Under the pieces are notes generated by a model. The model had not been told where the DNA came from, did not search any database, and worked only from the letters and a program-made list of their open reading frames with translations. Made by a program: the position numbers and the translations under genes. Source: Pseudonocardia sp. HH130629-09 (lineage in GTDB: Bacteria; Actinomycetota; Actinomycetes; Mycobacteriales; Pseudonocardiaceae). From it: a DNA stretch of 64,000 nt. Of the stretch, positions 17,611 through 26,088 are shown piece by piece. Location of the stretch: positions 4,030,001-4,094,000 of the forward strand of contig NZ_CP011868.1 of the NCBI RefSeq assembly GCF_001294645.1. The letters are read 5' to 3'. Each line of letters opens with the position of its first letter. Positions within the stretch are counted from its first letter, which is position 1.

Positions 17611-18806
17611 GAGACCAGCTTCCGGAGCTCGCGGTGGAAGATCTGGTTGATGACCTCGTTGCGGCCGAGCAGCATGCCGCCGGCGTTGGCGCTGCCCATG
17701 CCCCGCTGGGAGCTGCGCAGCAGCGGGAAGTCCTCCTGGTGCAGCACCGCGAGGAGGATCTTCCAGTTCTTCTCCCAGATCTTGGTCCAGCGCTCGGAGT
17801 CCATGCCCGAGTCCTCGACCTTCGGCACGACCAGCCGCATCTCCATCCGGCAGCGGCCGGGGTCGGTCGGGTGCGGGCGGAAGGTGAGCAGCTCGAAGTG
17901 GTCGGGCTGGCGCAGCAGGGTGCTGTTCGGCAGCAGGAAGTGCGTCTCGGTGACGTAGGGCGACAGGTCCTCGTCCGGGGCCGGGGGCTCCTCGAGGTAC
18001 TTGTCGATCGTCTTGCGCGGCGCGATGAACCGCGCGTGCCGCCCGAAGTCCTCGGCCGCCATCACGTTGGTGTGGATGTGCTTGGCCGCGGTGTTCGGGT
18101 GCGCGTACTGGATGTGATAGCCGTCCAGGAACGCGTCCTGCATGATCTTCCAGTTGACCGGCTCGTCGAAGCCCTCGGCCTGCGCCGAGACGAGCTTGTC
18201 CATGCCATAGCCGGCGAGGATGCCGTCCATCTCGGCACCCAGCCATGACGCGACGTCGATCTCGGCGGCCGCGTCGTCGACCATCCAGACGAAGCCGTGG
18301 CGCTCCTCGGCGGGCAGCTCGATCAGCCCGTACTGCGACCGGTCGATCTCGCCGAAGGTGTTGTCGCGGGTGATCGCGCGGAGCGAGCCGTCGGTGTCGT
18401 AGGACCACCGGTGGTAGCCGCAGGAGAACAGCCGGCAGCGGCCCTTCTCCTGCTCCTCCAGCAGCGCACCGCGGTGCCGACAGAGGTTGACGAACGCCTT
18501 CACCGAGTGGTCCTTCTGCCGCACGATGATCACGTCGTTGCGCGGCATCTGCAGCGTCATGAAGTCGTTCGGCTTCGGGATCTCGCTGCCGTGGCACACG
18601 ATCGAGGGGACCCGGCCGAACACCGCGTCCCGCTCCCGGCGGGCGATCTCCGGGTCGGTGAACTCCTCGGCCGTGAACGAGGCGATGCCGTCGTACTCAT
18701 CCGTGCTGTCGTTGCGGATGTGGTCGAGAGCCCGCCGGATCCGGTCGTTGCGGGCGGCGAGCTCGTCCGTCTGCTGGGCACTCGCCGCGGTCTGGTCAGT
18801 GGACAC
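17607..18806 (-). CDS. Rieske non-heme iron oxygenase, large subunit
   Basis: A 399-residue ring-hydroxylating-type oxygenase. The Rieske [2Fe-2S] site is Cys109, His111, Cys129 and His132 (CRHRG ... CGYHRW). The mononuclear iron site is in NWKIMQDAFLDGYHIQYAH with His231 and His236. GTG 18806 is chosen because AGGAGG precedes it; an ATG 27 codons upstream (18887) lacks this. It probably draws electrons from the reductase encoded at 18919-19887, which carries a stop codon. Closest paralogue in the window is 39877-41073. Confidence 0.88.
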   Translation of the reverse strand: MSTDQTAASAQQTDELAARNDRIRRALDHIRNDSTDEYDGIASFTAEEFTDPEIARRERDAVFGRVPSIVCHGSEIPKPNDFMTLQMPRNDVIIVRQKDHSVKAFVNLCRHRGALLEEQEKGRCRLFSCGYHRWSYDTDGSLRAITRDNTFGEIDRSQYGLIELPAEERHGFVWMVDDAAAEIDVASWLGAEMDGILAGYGMDKLVSAQAEGFDEPVNWKIMQDAFLDGYHIQYAHPNTAAKHIHTNVMAAEDFGRHARFIAPRKTIDKYLEEPPAPDEDLSPYVTETHFLLPNSTLLRQPDHFELLTFRPHPTDPGRCRMEMRLVVPKVEDSGMDSERWTKIWEKNWKILLAVLHQEDFPLLRSSQRGMGSANAGGMLLGRNEVINQIFHRELRKLVS

Positions 18807-18861
18807 TGCCGCCTCCTGCTCCCGCGACCGGTGACGTCGCGGATCGAGAACTGGTCGGACG

Positions 18862-18886
18862 TATTCTACAGCCTTAAGGTTTAGCA
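18862..18886. promoter_or_regulatory. AT-rich candidate promoter/operator before the Rieske gene
   Basis: An AT-rich patch in otherwise GC-rich DNA, 56-80 bases upstream of GTG 18806. On the minus strand it holds GCTAAACCTTAAGGCTGTAG with a central CCTTAAGG palindrome and TAGAAT, a possible -10. The first part resembles the AT-rich elements at 29687-29705 and 37586-37604. Confidence 0.35.
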
Positions 18887-18918
18887 CGGGAGTCCCGACC
18901 GTGCCGTGCGGCGTCCGC

Positions 18919-19887
18919 TCAGCGATCGATCACGAGCCGCCCGGACAGGCACCGCGAGACGCAGGGGAACATCACGTCGTTCGCCGCCTGCTCGTCCGGG
19001 GTCAGCAGCGAGTCCCGGTGCTCCGGGACCCCCTCGAGCACCTCGGACTCGCAGGTCCCGCAGGTGCCCTCCCGGCACGAGGTCTCGATCTCGACCCCCG
19101 CCTCGGCGGCGGCGTCGACGATGCTGACCCCCGGTGGCACGGTCACGGTCACCCCGGAGCCGGCGAACTCGACCTCGAACGAGTCGCCCGAGGCGGGCTC
19201 GGCGACCTCCTTCGGGGAGAAGCGCTCCAGGTGCAGCGCGCCACCCGGCCACGACGCGCACCGTTCCTCGACGGCGGCGAGCAGCGGCTCCGGCCCGCAG
19301 CAGTACACGAGCAGGTCGTCCTGCGGGGTGCCGAGGAGCCCGTCGAGGTCGAGCAGGCCGCGCTCGTCCTGCGGGACGACCTCGACCCGGTCGCCGTACC
19401 GCTCGACCAGCTCGTCGACGAAGGCCATCGAGGCGCGGGAGCGGCCGCCGTACACCAGCCGCCACTCGGCGCCGGCCTTCTCGGCGGCCGCGATCATCGG
19501 GACGACGGGCGTGATGCCGATCCCGCCCGCGACGAAGAGGTAGCGCTGCGCCTCGGCCAGCGCGAAGTTGTTCCGCGGGCCGCGGACCCGCAGTGCGGTG
19601 CCGGTCTCCAGCACGTCGTGGACGTGCGTCGAGCCGCCCCGGCCGGGCTGCTCCCGCAGCACCGCCACCTGGTACACCTCGCGGTCTCCGGGATCGCCGC
19701 AGAGCGAGTACTACCGGATCAGGTCGTCGCCGAGATGGAGGTCCAGGTGCGCGCCCGGCTCCCACTCCGGGAGGGGTCGCCCGTCCATCGCGCGCAGGGT
19801 CAGCCGCACGACGCCGTCGGCGACCGTCTCCCGGTCCGCGACCTCCATGTCGATGTCGTGCACGGATGCCGGATCGGACCTACCCAC
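18919..19887 (-). pseudogene. Phthalate-dioxygenase-reductase-type flavin/2Fe-2S reductase with in-frame TAG
   Basis: Electron-transfer reductase (flavin domain, NAD domain, C-terminal plant-type ferredoxin). The frame starts at GTG 19887 after an AAAGG ribosome site and would give 322 residues, but codon 59 is TAG (19711-19713). It lies within the flavin-binding RxYS motif: the sequence reads ...DDLIR-stop-YSLCGDPGD, where the family has Gln or a similar residue, so CAG to TAG is the simplest explanation. Downstream, GGIGITP and the ferredoxin Cys271, Cys276, Cys279 and Cys309 (full-length numbering) are intact. Re-initiation at GTG 19677 would omit the flavin site. Confidence 0.87.
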
Positions 19888-19924
19888 CTCGATGACCTTT
19901 CACTTCACGCGCTGCCGTCGCCGG

Positions 19925-20134
19925 TCACGCCGACTGCGTCTGTTCGAGGGCCAGCGCCCGCTCCGGGCACATGTCCACGACATGCTGGGCCTCGCGGACC
20001 CGTGCCTGTGGTACCGGATCGGTGAGGACGACCGGGTCGCCCTGTTCGTCGCAATCCACGAGTTCGGGCGCGGCCCCGTAACAGAGCCCGTGTCCGGCAC
20101 AGGCCTTCCGGTCCACCGTCAGGTGCTGTTCCAT
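19925..20134 (-). CDS. [3Fe-4S] ferredoxin, P450 redox partner
   Basis: A 69-residue ferredoxin. Cys12, Cys18 (CAGHGLC) and Cys56 (CP) ligate the cluster; the second Cys of a 4Fe-4S pattern is replaced by His, as in the 3Fe-4S or atypical ferredoxins that serve actinobacterial P450s. The start ATG has GAGGAGAG upstream. It lies between a P450 gene and the reductase gene, consistent with an electron chain reductase-ferredoxin-P450. Confidence 0.9.
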   Translation of the reverse strand: MEQHLTVDRKACAGHGLCYGAAPELVDCDEQGDPVVLTDPVPQARVREAQHVVDMCPERALALEQTQSA

Positions 20135-20310
20135 GTCTCTCCTCGTGCTCCTCGATGCCGTGCAGACCCGTTCGTACGTGCCACGGGCCCGGCAGCCGCG
20201 CCGGTCGCGCACCGAGGCCGGCCCCGGGAGCCCGGGAGCCGACCCGGTCGCGGTGCCGCCGGTGTCGCGGGCCGGGGCGCGCCCGGCCGGCCTCACGTCG
20301 CCGTCGGCCG

Positions 20311-21561
20311 TCAGGCCACCGGCGTGAACAGCAACGACAGCCGCGCGAACCCGCGGACCTGGCTCGGCAGGACGACGGGCGGGTCCTCCGGGTCGAGCCG
20401 GTAGTCCGGGATCCGCTGGTGCAGCTCCTCCGCCGCGATCTTCAGCATCAGCCGGGCCAGGTGGGACCCGATGCAGCGATGCGGGCCCGAGCCGAAGGTC
20501 AGGTGCCGGTTCGGCGTCCGCTCGACGTCGAGCGAGCCGGGGTCGTCGAACTCGCCCTCGTCACGGTTCGCGGCGCACAGCAGCAGGAGCATCTGGTCGC
20601 CCGCACGCACCGTGATGTCGCCGATCCGGGCGTCCGTCGTCGCGCGACGGCCCATCGCGATCGCGGCCTCGTAGCGCAGGATCTCCTCGACCGCCGCGGG
20701 CACCGCACCCGGGTCGTCGATGAGCTTGTCGCGCTCCTCGGTGTTCTGCGAGAGGTGCAGCATCATCCACGCGAGCGAGCCCTGTGTGGTGTGCAGACCG
20801 GCGATGAGCAGCAGGAAGAACATCCGGGCGAGCTCGTCGTCGGTGAGCGGGCGCTGCACGCCCTCGGAGTCGGTGATCTCGGTGGCGATGATCGCGTTGG
20901 TGACGTCCTCGGGGGCGGCGTCACCGGAGGCGATGGCGGCCCGGCGCTCGGCGATGACCTTCATGAAGTAGCCGAACATCTCGTAGGCGGCCTTCGTGCG
21001 CGACTCCGCGGCCTGCTCCGGGGTCTCGCCCGGGCGTCCGTTCAGCGCGACCTCGGTGGCGTCGGTGAACAACGCCGCGTCCTCCAGCGGCCACCCCATC
21101 AGGGCCAGGAACACCTGCGTCGGCAGCTCGTGCGCGAACTTCTCGACGAACTCGACCTTCCCGTCGGCCTGGAAGGAGGTGATCAGCTCGATGACGATCT
21201 CGCGGATCCGCGGCTCCAGCACCTTCATCCGGTTCGGGCTGAACAGGGGCTGCAGCGCCTGCCGGTAGGAGGTGTGCTCCGGCGGGTCGAGCTCGATCGG
21301 CAGGAACTTGCCCTGCCCGGCGTCGACCAGGTTGTTCGGGTGACTGGAGAAGGTCTCCGGATCCCGCAGGATCGCGTGGACGTGCTCGTAGGACGTGACG
21401 AGCCAGTGGCCGCCGTGCGTCGTCGACCACACGATGGGCCCGATGGCGGCCAGCTCGGCCGTCTTCTCCTGCATCCGGTCGACCGGCATCGTGACGGACG
21501 GGTCGTAGATGTCGAAATCCACGACGAGATCGGGGGTGAGGTCGGCCTCAGTGGTGGTCAT
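20311..21561 (-). CDS. Cytochrome P450
   Basis: A 416-residue soluble P450. The heme loop is FGSGPHRCIG with Cys at about 363. The K-helix motif is EEILRYE. The I-helix reads AGLHTTQG, with His at the position usually held by Asp/Glu. About 176 bases of GC-rich, feature-poor DNA separate it from the ferredoxin gene. A paralogue with the same N-terminal layout (VDFDI..P) is at 45625-46827. Hydroxylation of a hydrophobic substrate is likely; CYP subfamily cannot be fixed by eye. Confidence 0.92.
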   Translation of the reverse strand: MTTTEADLTPDLVVDFDIYDPSVTMPVDRMQEKTAELAAIGPIVWSTTHGGHWLVTSYEHVHAILRDPETFSSHPNNLVDAGQGKFLPIELDPPEHTSYRQALQPLFSPNRMKVLEPRIREIVIELITSFQADGKVEFVEKFAHELPTQVFLALMGWPLEDAALFTDATEVALNGRPGETPEQAAESRTKAAYEMFGYFMKVIAERRAAIASGDAAPEDVTNAIIATEITDSEGVQRPLTDDELARMFFLLLIAGLHTTQGSLAWMMLHLSQNTEERDKLIDDPGAVPAAVEEILRYEAAIAMGRRATTDARIGDITVRAGDQMLLLLCAANRDEGEFDDPGSLDVERTPNRHLTFGSGPHRCIGSHLARLMLKIAAEELHQRIPDYRLDPEDPPVVLPSQVRGFARLSLLFTPVA

Positions 21562-21673
21562 GGGTCGCTCCTGTTCGGTCGCCGGTGACGCGTAACATGA
21601 CAAACGACGAATATTGTCTCGAAGTAACTTAGCCAATACGGGTGATGGCGTCGACCCCGGGTCGGGTGGAACC
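21562..21673 (-). promoter_or_regulatory. Promoter region of the P450 gene
   Basis: A 112-base gap with an AT-rich core at about 21594-21632. On the minus strand it contains TTGGCT and GACAATAT at roughly promoter spacing. No strong palindrome seen. Confidence 0.35.
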
Positions 21674-24076
21674 TCACCCGATCGCCGGCCCGGGGTCGCG
21701 GACCTGCAGGACACCCGCCTCCACGAGCTCGTCGACAACCGGATCCGGCAGGCCGAGCACCTCGGCACAGATCTGTCGGGTGTGCTCGCCGGGCATCGGG
21801 GCCGGGCGCAGCTCCGGGTCCGGCACCGTGGAGAACCGCGCGATCCGGGCGCCGGTCGGGACCGCGGCGGACAGCTGCTCGTGCTCGAGCGTGTGGAACG
21901 CGTCGCGGGCGACGAGCTGCGGATCCGTCAGCTCGTCGGGCAGTCGCAGCATCGCGGCCGCGGGCACGCCGACCCGCTGCAGGATCTCGGCGACCTTGTC
22001 CGGGGAGTGCCCCGCGGTCCACCGGGCGAGGGTCTCCTCGATCTCCCCGCGCCGCGCGAGCCGCCCTTCGGCGGTCCGGAGACCCGGATCGTCGGGCAGG
22101 CCGGTCGCGGACGCGAGCCGGCGCCACGCCTCGTCGTCACGAACGGTGATCACGCACCACTCGTCGTCACCCGCGCAGGGGAAGACACCGGAGGGCGCCG
22201 CACCGCGCCGCGCGTTCCCTTCCGCCGACTCCGTCCCGGGCCGCAGCGACGACCGCGCCAGGACCGGGCCCAGCGCGACGAGCGCCGCGTCGGCCTGGGC
22301 GGTGTCGACGGCGCTGCCCCGGCCGGTGCGGGCCCGCCCGATCACCGCGGCGAGCACCGCGACCGCGGCGACGTGCGCGGCCACGTGGTCGGGATAGACG
22401 GTCGACCCGTCGCAGAACGCGGCCGGGTCCGCTGGGTCCGCCGCGGGGTCCCGCCAGAGCGCCGAGAGCCCGCAGGAGGCCCGCACGAGCGGCCCGTACC
22501 CCATCCGCTTCCGCCAGGGCCCGCGCGCGCCGAACGCGCTGCTGTCGGAGACGACGATCCGCGGGTTGACGGCGGCGAGCTCGGCCTGGGAGAAGCCGAG
22601 CGACTCGAGCGTGCCCGGCTTGAAGTTGGCCAGGACGACGTCCGCCGTGGCGACCAGCTCCCGGAAGAGCCTGCCGCCCTCGGAGCTGCGCAGGTCGAGC
22701 CCGAGACCCCGCTTGTTGCGCTGCCCCCAGGCGAACGACGGGTTCATCCCGCCGCCCTTGCGGGTCTGGCGCAGACCGTCGGGGTAGGCGCTGTTCTCGA
22801 CCTTGATCACGTCCGCACCCTGGTCCGCGAACACCCGGCCCAGCTCGGCGCCGAAGACGATGACTCCGAGGTCGAGCACCCGGACCCCGGTGAGCGGTCC
22901 GGCACCGGCAGGCAGCGGGGGCAGCCCGAGGTCCCGGGGCGGCGCCTCGCCGAACCCGCCGGCGTCGGTCCCCGGGCCGGGTGCCGGGGCACGCAGGCCC
23001 GCCCGGACGCCGTCGACGGTCACGTAGCCCGACGGCACGAGCGCCCGGAGCCCGTCGGCGAGCTCGGTCTCCACCAGCGAGCCGGTCTCCCGGAAGTGTT
23101 CCGCCCCGAGCACCTCGTCCGGGCTCAGCATCCCCGCGACCGGGATGCCGCGGGCGGTGCCCTCGGCGACGAGCTCCTCGCGCGTCGATCCGGCGAAGAG
23201 CTTCGCGATCAGCGGGTTGAGGCGGTCCGCTGCGGCGTAGCGGGCCGGGATGGCGTCGAACCGCGGATCCGTGAACTCCTCCGGCTCGCCGAGCCAGGCG
23301 AACATCGCACGCCACTGCCGGGCCGCCAGCAGGCAGATCCGCACGCTCCCGTCGGCACACGGGAAGACCGGGTAGAAGTTGGCCGCGTCGGGCCGGTCCC
23401 GCGGGAACGTCTCGGCACGGCCGGCCGCGGCCGTGCCCTGGGCGCCGAAGGCCGGGTCGAACCCGTGCACGACGGCCTCGAGCGCGGACACGTCGACGTG
23501 CTCACCCACGCCGGTCCGCAGCCGCTTCACATACGCGACCAGCGTCGCCCACGCCGCGTGCACGGCGACGAGCTGGTCGACGAGCCCGGCGGGCGGCAGC
23601 AGCGGCGTCCCGCCCGGGCGGCCCGACCGGCACAGGACGCCGCCGGCGGCGGCCAGCACGTCCTCGGTCGCCACCCGGTCCCGGTACGGCCCGGTGCGGC
23701 CGAACCCGGTCACCGAGACGACGACCAGCTCCGGGTTCACGGCGGCGAGCTCGTCCGGGGTGAGACCGAGCGCGGTGGCCTCGTCGTGGGTGAACGACTC
23801 GACGAGGACGTCCGCGTGGCGGGCCTCCTCGATCAGCCGCTGCCGTCCCGCGCCGGAGCCGAGGTCGAGGACGGTGCTGCGCTTGTTCGCGTTGCGCAGG
23901 GCGAACCCCAGCCGGTCGGCCCGCCCGGGCGCCCCGCCGGCCGGCTCGACCCGCAGGACGTCGGCGCCGAGGTCGGCGAGGTAACGTCCGCACCCCTCGG
24001 CCGCCCCGTCGGCCAGGTCGATGATCCGCAGCCCTGCCAGCGGGAGGCCGTCGTGCTGGATGTTCGTGCCGCTCAC
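21674..24076 (-). CDS. Double-length class III CoA-transferase (two CaiB/BaiF domains)
   Basis: An 800-residue protein with two consecutive CaiB-type domains, about 1-390 and 410-800. Each has the N-terminal GLRIIDLADG / GVRVLDLGVI start, an ADVLRVEP / ADVIKVEN strand, and the candidate catalytic Asp region (PPAGLVDQLVAVHAA and TVYPDHVAAHVAA). Most family members are about 400 residues and dimerise as interlocked rings, so this could fold as an internal pseudodimer. GTG 24076 has GAAGGG nine bases upstream. It would transfer CoA to a carboxylic acid before beta-oxidation. Confidence 0.85.
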   Translation of the reverse strand: MSGTNIQHDGLPLAGLRIIDLADGAAEGCGRYLADLGADVLRVEPAGGAPGRADRLGFALRNANKRSTVLDLGSGAGRQRLIEEARHADVLVESFTHDEATALGLTPDELAAVNPELVVVSVTGFGRTGPYRDRVATEDVLAAAGGVLCRSGRPGGTPLLPPAGLVDQLVAVHAAWATLVAYVKRLRTGVGEHVDVSALEAVVHGFDPAFGAQGTAAAGRAETFPRDRPDAANFYPVFPCADGSVRICLLAARQWRAMFAWLGEPEEFTDPRFDAIPARYAAADRLNPLIAKLFAGSTREELVAEGTARGIPVAGMLSPDEVLGAEHFRETGSLVETELADGLRALVPSGYVTVDGVRAGLRAPAPGPGTDAGGFGEAPPRDLGLPPLPAGAGPLTGVRVLDLGVIVFGAELGRVFADQGADVIKVENSAYPDGLRQTRKGGGMNPSFAWGQRNKRGLGLDLRSSEGGRLFRELVATADVVLANFKPGTLESLGFSQAELAAVNPRIVVSDSSAFGARGPWRKRMGYGPLVRASCGLSALWRDPAADPADPAAFCDGSTVYPDHVAAHVAAVAVLAAVIGRARTGRGSAVDTAQADAALVALGPVLARSSLRPGTESAEGNARRGAAPSGVFPCAGDDEWCVITVRDDEAWRRLASATGLPDDPGLRTAEGRLARRGEIEETLARWTAGHSPDKVAEILQRVGVPAAAMLRLPDELTDPQLVARDAFHTLEHEQLSAAVPTGARIARFSTVPDPELRPAPMPGEHTRQICAEVLGLPDPVVDELVEAGVLQVRDPGPAIG

Positions 24077-24356
24077 GCAGTGCGCCCCTTCGGTCCCGGC
24101 CGCGTCGGCGCGGCCACTCACCCAGAAATCTAAAGAATATAGATAAGAGGAGAGGCTACCTCCGCGTCCGAGATCACTACACCGGACACTCCGTGTTTTT
24201 CGTATCACATGGCACCATGGACGGGCGGGCCATGCAGCGGGCGCCCGCGCGCGGGGTCACGTGTCATGACGGCCGTTGCGCCGTCCGGCCCAACGATCGA
24301 TCATCGGTGTGTCCGGCGGCGAGGTATCCTGCGGTCGAGCTTCGAGAAGAGGTGCC
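24077..24356. promoter_or_regulatory. Divergent region with ATCTA-N7-TAGAT inverted repeat
   Basis: Between the CoA-transferase gene and a TetR gene. At 24128-24144 ATCTA and TAGAT flank a 7-base AT-rich spacer, about 52 bases upstream of the CoA-transferase start and overlapping its likely -10. A weaker imperfect dyad, ACACCGGA with TCCGTGT, is at 24178-24195. Either could be the binding site of the adjacent regulator; this is inference from position and symmetry. Confidence 0.45.
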
Positions 24357-25010
24357 ATGTCGAAGAGCTCCGGTGGCGGCCGGCCCCGGGCCGCCCGGAC
24401 ACGGGTGTCCGACCCCGCGACGGCGATCCTGCTCGCCGCAGAGGCCTGTTACCTACGTCTGGGTATCACCAAGACGACGATGGACGACATCGCTCGCGAG
24501 GCGGGGGTGTCACGGCCGACCGTCTACCGGCACTACTCCAACCGCGACGACCTGGTGCTCGGCGTCCTGCTGTCCCGCGCCCGGGACCTGCTGGACCGGG
24601 CCCGCCGTTTCATCGACACTCGTGCGCGGATCGACGACAAGCTCGTCGACGGCATGATCTTCCTGGTCGACGCCGGGAGCCGCGATCCCATGCTCCAGCA
24701 GCTGGTCAGCCTGGAGTTCATGGAGGGAATGCAGGGTCACCCCGAAGCGTCCCGGCTGCCGGTGACCCTGTCCGCGGAGCTCTGGGGCCCGATCGTCCAG
24801 GACGCGAAGGACGCGGGCGAGGTGCGCTCCGATCTGGACGTGACGGCGTTCTGCACCTGGCTGACCTACATCGAACTCGTGGTGCTCAGCCGCACCAACC
24901 GGCCCGGCAGCACCGACGAGGCGCAGCGCTCCCTCATGCAGACCTTCGTCGCGCCGGCTCTGCACCGCGCCGGCACCTACGGCACGGTCCCGGTGCCGGC
25001 CGCCGGCTGA
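24357..25010 (+). CDS. TetR-family regulator
   Basis: A 217-residue TetR protein starting at ATG 24357 behind AGAAGAGG. The helix-turn-helix is at about residues 22-68 (TKTTMDDIAREAG, SRPTVYRHYSNRDDLV). The C-terminal domain is helical and unremarkable. It is divergent from the CoA-transferase gene and convergent with a paralogous TetR gene 18 bases away. Confidence 0.88.
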   Translation: MSKSSGGGRPRAARTRVSDPATAILLAAEACYLRLGITKTTMDDIAREAGVSRPTVYRHYSNRDDLVLGVLLSRARDLLDRARRFIDTRARIDDKLVDGMIFLVDAGSRDPMLQQLVSLEFMEGMQGHPEASRLPVTLSAELWGPIVQDAKDAGEVRSDLDVTAFCTWLTYIELVVLSRTNRPGSTDEAQRSLMQTFVAPALHRAGTYGTVPVPAAG

Positions 25011-25028
25011 GCGGACGGCCGGGCACCC

Positions 25029-25628
25029 TCACGCCGCGAGTGCCGGCAGCAGGAAGTCGCCGACGAGTTCGCGCACGCCCGGCCCGTCCGGGTCGAGCAG
25101 GTCCTGCCGCCCGATCATCATGAGCTCCAGGTCCGCCATTACGCCGCAGAGCTCCTGCGGGTCGATCTCGGGCCGCATCTCCCCCGCCTCCTGGGCGGCG
25201 ATCAGGATCGGCTCCCACACCTCGAAGGACAGCCGCTCGGCGACCTTCCCCGCGGTGAGGATCCCGCTGGTGGCGGACAGGTTGTCCGGCTGGAGCAACG
25301 CGCTCAGGATCGGGTCCCGCCGCCCGCCGCGCACCAGGTAGCCGAGCCCGTCGACGATCTTCGACGGGAAGTCGGGGCGCCCGGAGATGTACTCCCTCGC
25401 CCGGACCCCGAAGGTCCGCGCGCGGCGTGTGACGACCTCGACGACGAGCGCGTCCCGGTCGGAGAAGTAGCGGTAGACGGTCGGGCGCGAGACACCCGCC
25501 CGGCGCGCGACGTCGTCCATCGTCGTACGCCGCACACCGAAGTCCAGGAAGCACTCCTCCGCGGCCACCACCAGCTGGCGCCGGGCCTGCTCCGGCCCGC
25601 CCGCGAACGGCCCTCGCCCTCGTGCCAC
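25029..25628 (-). CDS. TetR-family regulator, paralogue of its neighbour
   Basis: A 199-residue TetR protein from GTG 25628. Its DNA-binding domain (VRRTTMDDVARRAG, SRPTVYRYFSDRDALV) is closely similar to that of the convergent TetR at 24357. It lies 34 bases downstream of the OB-fold/thiolase-like/hydratase/ALDH operon on the same strand, so it may be the last gene of that operon and feed back on it. Confidence 0.86.
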   Translation of the reverse strand: MARGRGPFAGGPEQARRQLVVAAEECFLDFGVRRTTMDDVARRAGVSRPTVYRYFSDRDALVVEVVTRRARTFGVRAREYISGRPDFPSKIVDGLGYLVRGGRRDPILSALLQPDNLSATSGILTAGKVAERLSFEVWEPILIAAQEAGEMRPEIDPQELCGVMADLELMMIGRQDLLDPDGPGVRELVGDFLLPALAA

Positions 25629-25662
25629 GTCCGGCCCCTCCCTGTCGAAAACCCCGTCGATG

Positions 25663-26088
25663 CTAGCTGGTCACACCGGTCGCGACCGGCTCGAACACCG
25701 GCAACACCTCGCCGGGGTCCTCGGGAGCCCCCGAGCGGACGAACCGTGCCCGCACCGGGTCACCGGCGCTGAGCGAGCAGATGTCGCCGACCAGCCGCAC
25801 GATGACCCACGGCCCCTCCGCCAGCTCCACGACCGCACTGACGTAGGGCACGGCGTCGGCCAGGGCCGGGAGCGGGGCGCGGTGCACCACCGCCCAGCTG
25901 ACCAGGACGCCGTCGCCGGAGACGGTCACCGGCTCGAGATCGGCCGATCCGCTCGCGGGGTCGGTCCTGGCCTCGGGGGGCAGCACCGTGCCGGACGGGC
26001 CGCGCTGCATCAGCAGCTCCTCGCGGGCCGCCGCGTCGTAGAACGCGGCGCTCGTGTCGTCCCGCTCGACCTGGGGGAAGCCGGTCAC
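25663..26088 (-). CDS. OB-fold (DUF35-like) protein lacking the zinc-ribbon cysteines
   Basis: A 141-residue protein overlapping the stop of the thiolase-like gene as GTGA. The C-terminal half fits the acyl-CoA-associated OB fold (VLVSWAVVH, PYVSAVVELAEGPWVIVRLV). The N-terminal half has FYDAAAREELLMQRGPSG where DUF35 proteins have a CxxC ... CxxC zinc ribbon, and no ribbon cysteines are present. It is therefore probably a zinc-less partner of the thiolase-like protein. Function beyond this association is unknown. Confidence 0.72.
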   Translation of the reverse strand: MTGFPQVERDDTSAAFYDAAAREELLMQRGPSGTVLPPEARTDPASGSADLEPVTVSGDGVLVSWAVVHRAPLPALADAVPYVSAVVELAEGPWVIVRLVGDICSLSAGDPVRARFVRSGAPEDPGEVLPVFEPVATGVTS

